The notes: generated from the sequence alone by a model not told the origin. Shown: positions 17,001 through 26,077, counted from the first letter of the stretch. The stretch: DNA of 64,000 bases from Terrimesophilobacter sp044464485 (GCA_044464485.1 JBIQLG010000001.1:248001-312000); one strand, 5' to 3'. Program-made: numbers and translations.

Positions 17001-17018
17001 GGCGAGCTTCGGCTCGCC
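17001..17018 (+). terminator. Intercistronic TTCG-loop hairpin between rpmA and obg
   Basis: GGCGAGC-TTCG-GCTCGCC is a perfect 7-bp stem with a stable UUCG tetraloop, followed by TTACGGCGTTT. It may partly terminate transcription so that ribosomal proteins are made in excess over the GTPase. Confidence 0.55.
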
Positions 17019-17046
17019 TTACGGCGTTTAAGGGCAAGGAGAACTC

Positions 17047-18600
17047 GTGGCGACGTTCGTCGATGAGGTGACCCTGCACCTTCGCGCAGGCAACGGCGGC
17101 GACGGATGCGTATCCGTTCGTCGCGAAAAATTCAAGCCTCTTGCCGGGCCGGACGGCGGCAACGGCGGCAACGCCGGCGACATCGTCCTTGTGAGCGACC
17201 CGCAGGTGACGACGCTCCTCGGTTACCACCGCGCACCGCACCGCAAATCAGACAACGGCGGGCCGGGCATGGGAGACAACCGCAGCGGCTTCAGTACCCC
17301 GGATCTCGTGCTTCCTGTGCCGGTAGGTACCGTGGTCAAAGATGTCGACGGCAATGAGCTTGCCGACCTTTCCGAGCCGGGAATGCGGTTCGTGGCGGCG
17401 GAGGGGGGCCAGGGCGGACTCGGAAACGCTGCGCTGGCGAGCACGAAACGCAAAGCGCCGGGATTTGCCCTTCTGGGCACGCCCGGCTGGGAGGGCGACA
17501 TAGTTCTCGAGCTCAAGGTCGTCGCCGATATTGCGCTCGTCGGATTCCCGTCCGCAGGAAAATCGAGCCTCGTTGCCGCATTGTCTGCCGCAAAACCGAA
17601 GATTGCCGAGTACCCGTTTACGACGCTTCATCCGAATCTCGGAGTAGTCCAGGCGGGCGACGTGCGCTACACGATAGCGGACGTTCCCGGCCTCATCGAG
17701 GGCGCGAGCGAAGGCAAGGGCCTCGGTCTCGAATTTCTGCGGCATGTTGAGCGTTGCTCGGCACTTGTGCATGTGCTGGATTGCGCCACTCTGGAATCGA
17801 ACCGGGACCCGGTGAGCGACCTGGACGTGATTTTGACAGAGCTTGCCGCGTACCCCGTTCCTGATGGGCAGCTTCCCCTGGTGGAACGGCCCCAGTGCAT
17901 TGCATTGAACAAAATTGATGTTCCCGAGGCGCGGGACCTCGCCGATTTGGTTCGCCCGGAGCTGGAGGCTCGAGGCTACCGGGTGTTTGAGATCTCGACC
18001 GCCAGCCGCGAGGGCCTTCCGCAGCTTTCCTTTGCCCTTGCCGAACTTGTGGCCGAAGCGCGAGCAACGATCGAACCTGCGGCACCCCGCATCATCCTTC
18101 GGCCTAAGGCTGTAGACGATGGTGGGTTCCACATCCGGGTTGAGGGCGGTTCGGGCGGAAACGTGTACCGAGTTATTGGCGCCAAGCCGGAACGCTGGGT
18201 TGCGCAAACGAATTTCACGAACGATGAGGCAATAGGATTTCTCGCCGATCGACTCGCGAAACTGGGTGTCGAAGACGAACTGTTCAAGGCCGGCGCCATC
18301 GCCGGTTCCACAGTCATCATCGGTTCCGGACACGGAGTCGTCTTCGACTGGGAGCCGACGCTCACCTCGACTGCTGAATTGATCGCATCGCCGCGTGGCG
18401 CGGATTCGCGGTTGGACGGCTCCGACCGCCCCACGCGCAGCAAACGCCGCGACGACTATTTCGCCCGCATGGACGCGAAGGCCGCTGCGCGCGCGGAACT
18501 CATCCGCGAGCGTGAAGCGGGCATGTGGACTGACGATGAGGGATTCGCCGTGGATCACGGCAACGATCCCGCTGCCTCCGAAGGCTCATCGGAACAATAG
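17047..18600 (+). CDS. obg: GTPase Obg (CgtA)
   Basis: Obg is a 50S-associated GTPase linked to ribosome assembly and stress responses. Residues 1-~157 form the Gly-rich Obg fold (GGNGGNAGD, GGQGGLGNA). The G domain follows with P-loop GFPSAGKSS at ~166-174, the FTT switch, DVPGLIEGASEGKG and NKID. A C-terminal OCT domain (~350-430) and a charged tail complete 517 residues, the usual actinobacterial length. The GTG start has AAGGAGAA 5-6 nt upstream. The proB/proA genes that often follow obg in relatives are absent here. Confidence 0.97.
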   Translation: MATFVDEVTLHLRAGNGGDGCVSVRREKFKPLAGPDGGNGGNAGDIVLVSDPQVTTLLGYHRAPHRKSDNGGPGMGDNRSGFSTPDLVLPVPVGTVVKDVDGNELADLSEPGMRFVAAEGGQGGLGNAALASTKRKAPGFALLGTPGWEGDIVLELKVVADIALVGFPSAGKSSLVAALSAAKPKIAEYPFTTLHPNLGVVQAGDVRYTIADVPGLIEGASEGKGLGLEFLRHVERCSALVHVLDCATLESNRDPVSDLDVILTELAAYPVPDGQLPLVERPQCIALNKIDVPEARDLADLVRPELEARGYRVFEISTASREGLPQLSFALAELVAEARATIEPAAPRIILRPKAVDDGGFHIRVEGGSGGNVYRVIGAKPERWVAQTNFTNDEAIGFLADRLAKLGVEDELFKAGAIAGSTVIIGSGHGVVFDWEPTLTSTAELIASPRGADSRLDGSDRPTRSKRRDDYFARMDAKAAARAELIREREAGMWTDDEGFAVDHGNDPAASEGSSEQ

Positions 18601-18677
18601 TCGGGCGAATGCGCTGAACACGGTAGATTGGTAGCGGTGCTGGCACTGCTTTGCCGCGCCGGCCGAACGGAGATGAA

Positions 18678-18881
18678 ATGCTACTGCTTGCACTTGCTGC
18701 CGCTGAAGAACACGCTGCACCGCTCGTAATGCCGAACTGGGCATTCCCGCTCATCGCGTTTATCGTTTTCCTCTTCATGGGCATCGTCGCGTGGAGTTTT
18801 CGGGATGTCGCCAATCGCCACGCTCACAAGGTTCATGCAGGTGAGAATCGCCACGGGTCGAGCGAACACGCCGGGCACTAG
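18678..18881 (+). CDS. Small single-pass membrane protein between obg and nadD
   Basis: This 67-residue protein has one hydrophobic helix (PLIAFIVFLFMGIVAWSF, ~residues 29-46) and a His-rich cytoplasmic-looking tail. ATG 18678 is chosen for CGGAGA 5 nt upstream. It sits 11 bp before nadD and is probably co-transcribed with it. Comparable short membrane ORFs are annotated as hypothetical at this locus in actinobacteria. The function is unknown; the histidines (eight in the whole protein) could bind metal, but that is speculation. Confidence 0.75.
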   Translation: MLLLALAAAEEHAAPLVMPNWAFPLIAFIVFLFMGIVAWSFRDVANRHAHKVHAGENRHGSSEHAGH

Positions 18882-18892
18882 GTTCACCCACG

Positions 18893-19495
18893 ATGGCTGC
18901 CCGCAACCATAAGCGGTCTCGTATCGGAGTTATGGGCGGCACTTTCGATCCCATTCACAACGGCCACCTCGTTGCGGCAAGCGAAGTGCGGCAGCATTTC
19001 GCGCTCGATGAAGTTGTTTTCGTTCCCACCGGTTTTCCATATCAGAAGCGGGATGTTTCCGCGGCCGAGCATCGATATCTGATGACGGTAATTGCGACGG
19101 CATCCAATCCGGATTTCACAGTGAGCCGCATCGATATCGACCGCGGCGGACCCACCTACACCATTGATACTCTTCGCGAGCTCCGCAGTGCACGTCCGGA
19201 CGCCGATCTCTTCTTCATTTCGGGCGCGGATGCCGTGGCTCAAATTCTCGATTGGAAGGATGCCGCCGAGCTTTTCGAACTTGCTCACTTCGTAGCTGTG
19301 AGCCGGCCGGGACATCAGTTAAACGTTTCCGGATTGCCAAAGGAGCACGTAAGCTTGCTAGAAGTGCCCGCGCTGGCTATCTCATCCACTGATTGTCGTA
19401 GTCGGGTCAGCCGGGATTTCCCGGTGTGGTATCTGGTTCCCGATGGAGTAGTCCAGTACATCTCCAAGTACCATCTGTATCGGAGTTTTTCGTGA
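18893..19495 (+). CDS. nadD: Nicotinate-nucleotide adenylyltransferase
   Basis: NadD adenylates NaMN to deamido-NAD in NAD synthesis. The 200-residue protein has the nucleotidyltransferase motif GGTFDPIHNGH (residues 15-25) and the family's C-terminal ISSTDCRSR, a match to ISSTxxR. The ATG at 18893 lies 11 bp after the small membrane gene, with only a weak upstream purine tract. Its stop overlaps the next gene (GTGA), so the three following genes up to 22290 read as one operon. Confidence 0.95.
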   Translation: MAARNHKRSRIGVMGGTFDPIHNGHLVAASEVRQHFALDEVVFVPTGFPYQKRDVSAAEHRYLMTVIATASNPDFTVSRIDIDRGGPTYTIDTLRELRSARPDADLFFISGADAVAQILDWKDAAELFELAHFVAVSRPGHQLNVSGLPKEHVSLLEVPALAISSTDCRSRVSRDFPVWYLVPDGVVQYISKYHLYRSFS

Positions 19496-20874
19496 CAACC
19501 TGGCAAAATCAGCAACCGATGAGCCGTCGGGCTCTCCGGGACTCTGAGCGTGCGCAGGCTCAGGCAACGCTCTCGGACACGGGTGAACAGCCGCCGGTAG
19601 AAACCCCCTTTGATCAGCAAATTTTCGAGAGGCCAGCACCGACGCCGCCGGTGACGCCGCCTCGCCCATCCCGGGAACCGCTCGAGAATCATGACCGCGA
19701 GACAGAGCCGCTTCGTCGACCTCGCAATTCGGGTGCGGTTCGGCCAGAGTCAAATTCGCCGGCGTATCGACTGAGAGATTTCAGCCCGGAAGCGCGCGGG
19801 AATTCATTCTCATCGACTCAGACGGCACCCTGGACGCCGCCGTCCCCGGGGAGCGAAGATCTGGACTACCACACGTCGGTCGATGCGAACCGATCGGCTC
19901 CTCAGAGCTATTCACGCCCCGTTGCCTCACCCCCAATCGTGGTGACACCCGAAGAGGCGTCGAACTCCCGTACGGAGCCGGATGTGCCGCCAACGCGCGA
20001 ATCGGTGGAACGGACACTCACCCGGCGTGAACTTCGTGAGATGCGAAACAGGACGGCCCCTTCCGAGTCCGAACCGGCTTTTGTCGACGCGGCGGCCCCA
20101 CCCGTTGCGCCGGCCGTGCCGGCAATGCCCGTCGCGGTCGCGCCGGCACCCGTACCGGATTCGGCATCTGCCGGGCCAAAGGACGAGCTTGCCGAAGCCA
20201 TGGCGGCGTTCGACCGGCTCTATGAGCATCCGCAAACGCCACCGCCTCTCGTCGAGCCGGTTCTGGCAACTCCCGTCACGCCCACACCTGCTCCGGTTTC
20301 GGCGCCCGCCGAGACGTCGGCAATCCCCCCTGCACCGGCGCAGTCGCCTTCAGAACCGCTGCGCGAGGTCGTTACGGCGCCCGAGGTCTTTTCCGCTCCG
20401 GTCGATCACTGGTCCCACGGCAACACGATCGACGCCCCGTCAGATGCGTCGGTGGGGCCGCATCAGCGCGATATTTCATCCAGCGACGCCATCACGACGA
20501 GTGCACTTGTCCTGCCGAACTTCCCGATTTCGTCACCGATCACCGGACCGGTGAGCGGTACCGGGGAGATCTTGATGACGGGTTCGGTTTCCCTTCCCGC
20601 CAGCCTTGGGGTCAACGGACTTCATCCGTCCCGTTATGACAGGTCGGACATCGACTCGATCATTGACGCTGAGGACCGGGAGGATTCCGCGCCTGATTCC
20701 GCTCCGGTACGCGCGGTTCGTGCCGTGAGCACTTACACATCGCCTAACGGACTTCTCTCTACCAAACGGCCGAAAGGCAATAACCTGCCGATGGTGTTGT
20801 CCATCACGGCGGGCGTGATGATGGTCGGCGTCGTCGTGCTGGTTATTGCCGGAATGATTTTTAAGATCTTCTGA
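19492..20874 (+). CDS. Proline-rich protein with C-terminal membrane anchor
   Basis: This 460-residue protein is mostly Pro/Ser/Ala/Glu-rich low-complexity sequence, with one hydrophobic helix in the last 30 residues (MVLSITAGVMMVGVVVLVIA). That gives a tail-anchored layout with a long cytoplasmic, probably disordered domain. The only compact stretch near the N-terminus is MSRRALRDSERAQAQ, and RRELREMR recurs near residue 185; such RxxRxxE motifs are common in actinobacterial membrane-anchored proteins. The GTG overlaps the nadD stop. No catalytic motif is visible. Its position between nadD and rsfS is shared with uncharacterised genes in relatives. Confidence 0.75.
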   Translation: MTTWQNQQPMSRRALRDSERAQAQATLSDTGEQPPVETPFDQQIFERPAPTPPVTPPRPSREPLENHDRETEPLRRPRNSGAVRPESNSPAYRLRDFSPEARGNSFSSTQTAPWTPPSPGSEDLDYHTSVDANRSAPQSYSRPVASPPIVVTPEEASNSRTEPDVPPTRESVERTLTRRELREMRNRTAPSESEPAFVDAAAPPVAPAVPAMPVAVAPAPVPDSASAGPKDELAEAMAAFDRLYEHPQTPPPLVEPVLATPVTPTPAPVSAPAETSAIPPAPAQSPSEPLREVVTAPEVFSAPVDHWSHGNTIDAPSDASVGPHQRDISSSDAITTSALVLPNFPISSPITGPVSGTGEILMTGSVSLPASLGVNGLHPSRYDRSDIDSIIDAEDREDSAPDSAPVRAVRAVSTYTSPNGLLSTKRPKGNNLPMVLSITAGVMMVGVVVLVIAGMIFKIF

Positions 20875-20912
20875 TTGGTGACGTTGACCTCTGTGAAATC
20901 CGAAGGCCGGAT

Positions 20913-21269
20913 ATGACGGCGTCGGCTTCCGCCCGCGAGCTGCTTGCCGTCGCTGCGTCTGCGGCAGACTCCAAGCAAGCGGAAGACCTGGTGGCGCTCG
21001 ACGTTTCGGAACCGCTACCCTTCGCCGACATCTTCTTCCTCGCGAGCGGACGCAACGAACGTCAGGTCGCCGCGATCGCCGATGAAGTGGAGGACCGCCT
21101 CGCCGAGGCAGGAGCAAAACCGCTTCGGCGCGAAGGCAAGTCCGAGGCGCGGTGGATACTTCTGGACTTCGGCGATCTCGTCGTCCACATTTTCCACGCG
21201 GAGGATCGAATGTATTACTCGCTTGAACGCTTATGGAACGACTGTCCGACGGTTCCGCTGGATCACTGA
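20913..21269 (+). CDS. rsfS: Ribosome silencing factor RsfS
   Basis: RsfS binds L14 and blocks subunit joining when nutrients are scarce. The 118-residue protein has the family core: LDVSEPLPFADIFFLASGRNERQ, the REGKSEARWILLDFGDLVVHIF run and the MYYSLERLW end. The ATG lies 38 bp after the Pro-rich gene with GGCCGGAT before it. The next gene starts 1 bp after its stop, so they are coupled. Confidence 0.96.
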   Translation: MTASASARELLAVAASAADSKQAEDLVALDVSEPLPFADIFFLASGRNERQVAAIADEVEDRLAEAGAKPLRREGKSEARWILLDFGDLVVHIFHAEDRMYYSLERLWNDCPTVPLDH

Positions 21270-21270
21270 C

Positions 21271-22290
21271 ATGGTGGAACTTCCTCGTTGGGATGCGGCA
21301 CGCGGGGATGAACAGCGCTGCATCGACAGCATCGACAGTTGGGCGTTAAGGCTTCGCGACAGCGGAGTTGTGTCGCTGTTCGTGTCTGACTCGGGAATAG
21401 AGTCACTCCAAGGGCAGCGTCTTCTCGATGCCCTGGACGATTTTGCTGCCACGCACTGGGACTTTCGTGGCGGACGGGAACGAAACCTCGCCACTCGGCC
21501 GGACCTCTCGCCCAGGCAAACGGCAGCGATAGACCAGATCGCGGCCGAGCTTGGACTTGATGGCACCCCGCCGCCGCGGCGCTCGCGCTACGACGCCGTC
21601 CTGATGACGGGTGGGATGGTGCGTGCGGGCATCGTGAAGCCGCGATATTTGAAGGAACTGTTTGATGGCGGTCTCGAAGCCCGTGAGGGAACATTTCTCG
21701 GAGGATTTCGACCCTTCGCGGGCGACGAATTGGCTGTCGCACCGGCTCTCGGTGTTCAGGGCACCGATGAGTTCTCGGCAATGATCGCCGGCATGAGGCA
21801 GGCGTTTTCCCTCGCTGATCCTGACAGTTCGGTAGGTGCTTCCGCGCCGAGTGAATCGGATGCCCCGCTTCCGGACAGCGAATACGCGCGCTGGCGGATC
21901 GACACATGGCAACTGCACGGGACTCTCCTGCGCGTGATGGCCGCGCCGTCATCCGAACCGCTTCACCGCAGGGCAAACACGGTGGATACCTATCGATTCT
22001 GGGCCTCGCGCGCGAAGGACATCCGGTCGGTGCTGGTCATTACGACACCGATCTACGTTCCATACCAGGGTGCGGGAGCTATCGAGATTTTGGGAATCGA
22101 GTATGGTCTGTCGGTGGAAACCGTTGCCGTCAGTGCCGGGGCCAGCGACCTGGGCGAATTCAGCCAGCCTTTTCTGCCCATGCACCGCGCACAGGAGATG
22201 CGTTCGGCGATTCACGCTCTGAAACGCTTGAGGTTCCGTGTTTCCACGCGGGCGACAACCTCCGATGCTTCTGAGGGTACCTCGGTGTAG
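21271..22290 (+). CDS. Uncharacterised protein coupled to rsfS (possible DUF218-like fold)
   Basis: The 339-residue product has no signal peptide or membrane helix. The open frame runs upstream through rsfS, but ATG 21271, directly after the rsfS TGA, is the sensible start. Three features recall DUF218/ElyC-type Rossmann proteins: YDAVLMTGGMVRAGIV near residue 109, RRANTVDTYRFW near 230 and SVLVITTPIYVPYQG near 250. The central and C-terminal parts do not help further, so this is a weak resemblance. I assign no function. It is the last gene before tRNA-Ala. Confidence 0.7.
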   Translation: MVELPRWDAARGDEQRCIDSIDSWALRLRDSGVVSLFVSDSGIESLQGQRLLDALDDFAATHWDFRGGRERNLATRPDLSPRQTAAIDQIAAELGLDGTPPPRRSRYDAVLMTGGMVRAGIVKPRYLKELFDGGLEAREGTFLGGFRPFAGDELAVAPALGVQGTDEFSAMIAGMRQAFSLADPDSSVGASAPSESDAPLPDSEYARWRIDTWQLHGTLLRVMAAPSSEPLHRRANTVDTYRFWASRAKDIRSVLVITTPIYVPYQGAGAIEILGIEYGLSVETVAVSAGASDLGEFSQPFLPMHRAQEMRSAIHALKRLRFRVSTRATTSDASEGTSV

Positions 22291-22328
22291 TAACCTAATG
22301 AAGTTGTTTGCGAGTGATCGCATTCTGC

Positions 22329-22405
<77 letters not shown>

Positions 22406-22467
22406 ACCGTTCCCATTCAGGCAGCGAAGTTGACGACAGTGTTTCATCGTCAACCATGTATCGCGGC

Positions 22468-23103
22468 TCAAGTTCTGGCTTCGAGTTGCCGATTAATGTC
22501 AGCCACGTCGATGAGGTCAGGGTCGAAGTCCGTTGTCCGGGCGGCACGGTGCACCCACTCGGCGATTTCCTCGTGCTCCGGATGCTGCGGGTCGGCAAGA
22601 ATGGCGAGCTTCTCGGTGTAGCCGGCGATCCCGCCTGAGTCCTCCAGCGGTCCGCGACGTTTGCCCCGAAGAGCGATGGCGCGAGGTGCTGCCGGAGCGT
22701 GCTCGATGGGCTCGACACGTTCGATCTCGTGAATCCAGCCGTCACCGAAGTCGTAGCTGTAGTAGAGCGGGCCCGCAAACCCGTGAAAGATCTGCGCGAG
22801 TGTCGCTTCGTTTTCTGTCAGCACGTCGTCGTCGTTTTCGAGGTCATCCGGTGCCCACGTCCGAGGATTCCGGCCGATGCGCGGGCGTTCATGTTGCGGC
22901 GCAAAGGGATACTGGTCGGTGAAATTGTGCAGGTGCGACTCCCGCCATCCGAAAGCGATCTGCAGCACGTCGTGCAGTTCGGCAAGGGTCAGGTCTCCGT
23001 TTACCGCAAGCTCTCGCCAAATCTCCGGATCACTGCCGACGATGGAGATGCGAATCCGAAACTGGCCGGCGGTGGACTCAGGCGAGCGTGGCACGACTCC
23101 CAT
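22468..23103 (-). CDS. Plasmid pRiA4b ORF-3-like family protein
   Basis: This 211-residue protein matches the PRiA4_ORF3 family. Its core reads FRIRISIVGSDPEIWR, then LTLAELHDVLQIAFGWRESHLHNF, and later YDFGDGWIHEIE. Members occur alone or beside transposons and methyltransferases, and no biochemical role is established. The family name reflects where it was first seen and does not mean this region is plasmid-derived. Base composition looks like that of its neighbours. It lies on the strand opposite tRNA-Ala, 63 bp away, and 13 bp downstream of nhaA on the same strand, so it may be expressed from the nhaA transcript. Confidence 0.85.
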   Translation of the reverse strand: MGVVPRSPESTAGQFRIRISIVGSDPEIWRELAVNGDLTLAELHDVLQIAFGWRESHLHNFTDQYPFAPQHERPRIGRNPRTWAPDDLENDDDVLTENEATLAQIFHGFAGPLYYSYDFGDGWIHEIERVEPIEHAPAAPRAIALRGKRRGPLEDSGGIAGYTEKLAILADPQHPEHEEIAEWVHRAARTTDFDPDLIDVADINRQLEART

Positions 23104-23116
23104 TGTGCCAATTCTG

Positions 23117-24358
23117 TCATCGCCACGGCCAGCGGCGACGCCAGATCGGACTCACCGATCGCCGGTGCCCGCGGCTCGCCCAGCGCAGGGACACTGCCGC
23201 AAGAATGCCTGCGATCACCGTTGCGCTCAAGATCGCGATCTTTGCGCCATCCCGATATTCGGATGCCGGGAAGGAGAGTTCCGCCAACAGCAACGACACC
23301 GTGAAGCCGATCCCCGCGAGCCATCCGATCGGCACAAGGTCGCGGAGGAGAAGTCCCGGTGGCAGACGCAGACCGGAAAGCTTCGTCACGAGCGCCGTCG
23401 TTCCGAGCACGCCCACAAGTTTCCCGGCCACAAGCCCGAGCACAATGGCGAGCACAACCGGCTGGCCGAACAACGCGCGAGCACTGTCGCCGTCGATCAC
23501 CGACACCCCGGCGGAAAAGAACGCGAACACCGGCAGGGCGAGAGCCGACGACCACGGCTTCACGACGTGCTCATAACGCCTCGCGCGCGAAGACCGCTCA
23601 CCGTGAAGGTAACGCGCCGGAATGGCGACCCCGAGCAGCACCCCCGCGATGGTCGCGTGGATCCCGGATGCGTGCATGAGCACCCACGCGAGAAGAGCGA
23701 GCGGAAGCAGCATCCACCATTTCGCTCCGCGAAGCCGCGCGACGAGCGCGAAGGCGGCGATGACCACGAGAGCGAGCACGAGCGCGAGGAAGTCGACGCT
23801 CGCGGTGTAAAAAGTGGCGATGATGACGATCGCCAGCAAGTCATCGACCACCGCGAGCGTGAGCAGGAAGGTACGTAACGAGCCCGGCAACCCGCGACCG
23901 AACAGGGCGAGAATTGCGAGCGCGAAGGCTATGTCTGTCGCGGTCGGGATGGCCCAGCCGTGGAGGGCCGGCGTGTCTCCAGTGGCGAGGATCACGGCGA
24001 CGAACACGACAGCCGGGACGACCATCCCGCCCACCGCTGCGAGCATGGGAACCGCAGCCTCACGGAAGTTGCGCAGGCTTCCGGCCACGAACTTATGTTT
24101 GAGTTCGGCACCCACGACAAAAAAGAAGATCGCGAGCAGTCCATCCGTCGCCCACGAAGCAAGCGACAGATCAAGGTGCAGCGCGGATGGGCCCACCGGA
24201 AGGGCGGAGAGAGCGGCATACCCCGCGCGCCAGGGCGAGTTCGCCCACACGAGCGCGATGGCCGCGGCAAGAACGAGCAACGCGCCGCTGGTTGTTTCGA
24301 GGGTCACCCAGCGGTGTGCGCGCACTCTCCGGGAACGATGCGTTCGGTAATCGGTCAT
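23117..24358 (-). CDS. nhaA: Na+/H+ antiporter NhaA
   Basis: NhaA expels Na+ in exchange for protons at alkaline pH or high salt. About eleven to twelve membrane helices fill the 413-residue protein. Family marks are LVWANSPWR in the first helix, the ATDIAFALAILALFG stretch carrying one functional aspartate, and the adjacent VVDDLLAIVIIA with the Asp-Asp pair equivalent to E. coli D163/D164. ATG 24358 is preferred over the upstream GTG/ATG options because CAGGAAG lies 3-5 nt upstream. The PRiA4_ORF3 gene follows on the same strand. It fits with the two osmolyte importers. Confidence 0.95.
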   Translation of the reverse strand: MTDYRTHRSRRVRAHRWVTLETTSGALLVLAAAIALVWANSPWRAGYAALSALPVGPSALHLDLSLASWATDGLLAIFFFVVGAELKHKFVAGSLRNFREAAVPMLAAVGGMVVPAVVFVAVILATGDTPALHGWAIPTATDIAFALAILALFGRGLPGSLRTFLLTLAVVDDLLAIVIIATFYTASVDFLALVLALVVIAAFALVARLRGAKWWMLLPLALLAWVLMHASGIHATIAGVLLGVAIPARYLHGERSSRARRYEHVVKPWSSALALPVFAFFSAGVSVIDGDSARALFGQPVVLAIVLGLVAGKLVGVLGTTALVTKLSGLRLPPGLLLRDLVPIGWLAGIGFTVSLLLAELSFPASEYRDGAKIAILSATVIAGILAAVSLRWASRGHRRSVSPIWRRRWPWR

Positions 24359-24473
24359 GGGCTTCCTGCCAAAGACGGCACCGCCTGCCGGGTCGCCGAC
24401 GGATGCGCCGACCAGACTTCCCGGCAAAACCAGATGCCCAGTCTACGTGACGTGAAGTGGTCCCGTCGGCAGA

Positions 24474-25880
24474 TCACCAGGCGGCGGCCCGGTAATCCTT
24501 GAGAAAGACGCCCTGGATGTCTTCGCCATCCTCGCCGCGCACAATCGGGTCGTACACGCGGGCCGCACCGTCCACGAGGTCGAGGGGTGCGTGGAAACCT
24601 TCTTCGGCGAGACGCACTTTCGTGTGGTGCGGGCGTTCATCTGTGATCCAGCCGGTGTCCACCGCAGTCATGAGGATGCCGTCCGTCTCCAGCATTTCGC
24701 CGGCGCTCGTGCGGGTGAGCATGTTGAGCGCGGCCTTCGCCATATTGGTGTGCGGATGCCCTGGCCCTTTGTAGCGGCGGGCGAACTGCCCCTCCATTGC
24801 CGAAACGTTCACAATGTACTTTCGGCGCGCGGCAGACGCAGCCATTGCCGGACGCAACCTGCTGATGAGCAGGAAAGGTGCCGTGGTATTCGCCAGCTGC
24901 ACCTCCAACATCTCGAGCGGTTCCACGTGCTGTACGTGCTGTGTCCAGCTGTTGACGTGCAGTTCATCAGGTACGAGGCCCCCCGCGTCGATTGCGGTGC
25001 CCGCAGCCATCTTCTCGAGCGACGAGGAGCCGGCCGTCATCGCCAATTCGGCAAGCTCTTCCGGTGTGAGCGAAGCCGTGCGGGAAAGAAGCGGATGCGT
25101 GGCCACGGATGCTGCCAGTGCGTGCGGGTGCGCATCGTTGGTGTGCCCGAACGTGAGCATGTCGGGAAGAACTCCCTCAGGCAGCGGCTCGAGTTCGGCG
25201 GCGGCGAGCGGTGCGTACGCTCCAGGAGAGCGGCGAACAGTCTGGGCCGCATTGTTGATGAGGATATCGAGCGGCCCCGCGGCGGCGACCGAATCGGCGA
25301 GCCCGAGAACCTGGGCCGGGTCGCGAAGGTCGATGCCGACGATGCGCAGCCTGTGCAGCCAGTCGGCGGCATCCGGCAGCGACGAGAACCGGCGCACGGC
25401 GTCACGAGGGAATCGGGTGGTGACGGTCGTGTGCGCACCGTCGCGCAGCAGCCGCAGCGCGATGTGCATTCCGATCTTGGCCCGACCGCCGGTGAGGAGT
25501 GCACGACGGCCGGTCAGGTCGGTGCGTGCCTCCCTCTTGCGATGGCTGAACTCGGCGCACTCGGGGCATAACTGGTGATAGAACGCGTCCACCCGCGTGT
25601 ATTGCTGTTTGCAGATGTAGCACGCCCGAGGCTTGAGCAATTCACCGGCGATGGGGCTTTTCGTTCGCGCTGCCAGCGGAATCCCGCGCGTTTCGTCGTC
25701 GATACGATCGGGCGCCCCGGTCGCGGTCGCGGCGATGACTGCACGGTCCGCATCGGCGATCACCGCGCGCTTCTCGAGTCGCCGATTCTTCTTGACGGCC
25801 TTGAACATGCGCGCGGTCGCGCGGCGCACCGCGAGAAAATCGGGATGTTCCTCATCGAGTTCGTTCATCGCGGCAAGCAC
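24474..25880 (-). CDS. Atypical SDR-family oxidoreductase with N-terminal CxxC-CxxC region
   Basis: From GTG 25880 the protein has 468 residues. Residues 87-108 hold two CxxC pairs (CYIC, CPEC), a likely zinc ribbon. A Rossmann domain follows with LLTGGRAKIG (~129-138), NNAAQT, and NVSAMEG. The position normally filled by the SDR tyrosine (YxxxK) is Thr in TNMAK, so standard catalysis is doubtful. Neither GTG 25880 nor ATG 25868 has a ribosome-binding site. ATG 25968 sits 6 nt after TAGAAT, but its frame hits TGA after seven codons; removing one G from the G5 run at 25950-25954 would join it to this frame. See findings. Function unknown. Confidence 0.7.
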   Translation of the reverse strand: MLAAMNELDEEHPDFLAVRRATARMFKAVKKNRRLEKRAVIADADRAVIAATATGAPDRIDDETRGIPLAARTKSPIAGELLKPRACYICKQQYTRVDAFYHQLCPECAEFSHRKREARTDLTGRRALLTGGRAKIGMHIALRLLRDGAHTTVTTRFPRDAVRRFSSLPDAADWLHRLRIVGIDLRDPAQVLGLADSVAAAGPLDILINNAAQTVRRSPGAYAPLAAAELEPLPEGVLPDMLTFGHTNDAHPHALAASVATHPLLSRTASLTPEELAELAMTAGSSSLEKMAAGTAIDAGGLVPDELHVNSWTQHVQHVEPLEMLEVQLANTTAPFLLISRLRPAMAASAARRKYIVNVSAMEGQFARRYKGPGHPHTNMAKAALNMLTRTSAGEMLETDGILMTAVDTGWITDERPHHTKVRLAEEGFHAPLDLVDGAARVYDPIVRGEDGEDIQGVFLKDYRAAAW

Positions 25881-26077
25881 GCGCAGAACCGTGTCGAGGT
25901 CAGCAGGGTCGATGCCGGCCGGTTCGTTCGAGTCGGTGTCCAGCTCAGGCCCCCAGGTCGACGTTCATCCTGCGATTCTACCCGGCGCGCATCGCCCGCC
26001 TCCGGTCGGCGGCCTCGCCATCACTCGCCCCGGCGCGCACGGCATGACGGGCTTACCATTGATTGAAAGGATTTCTC

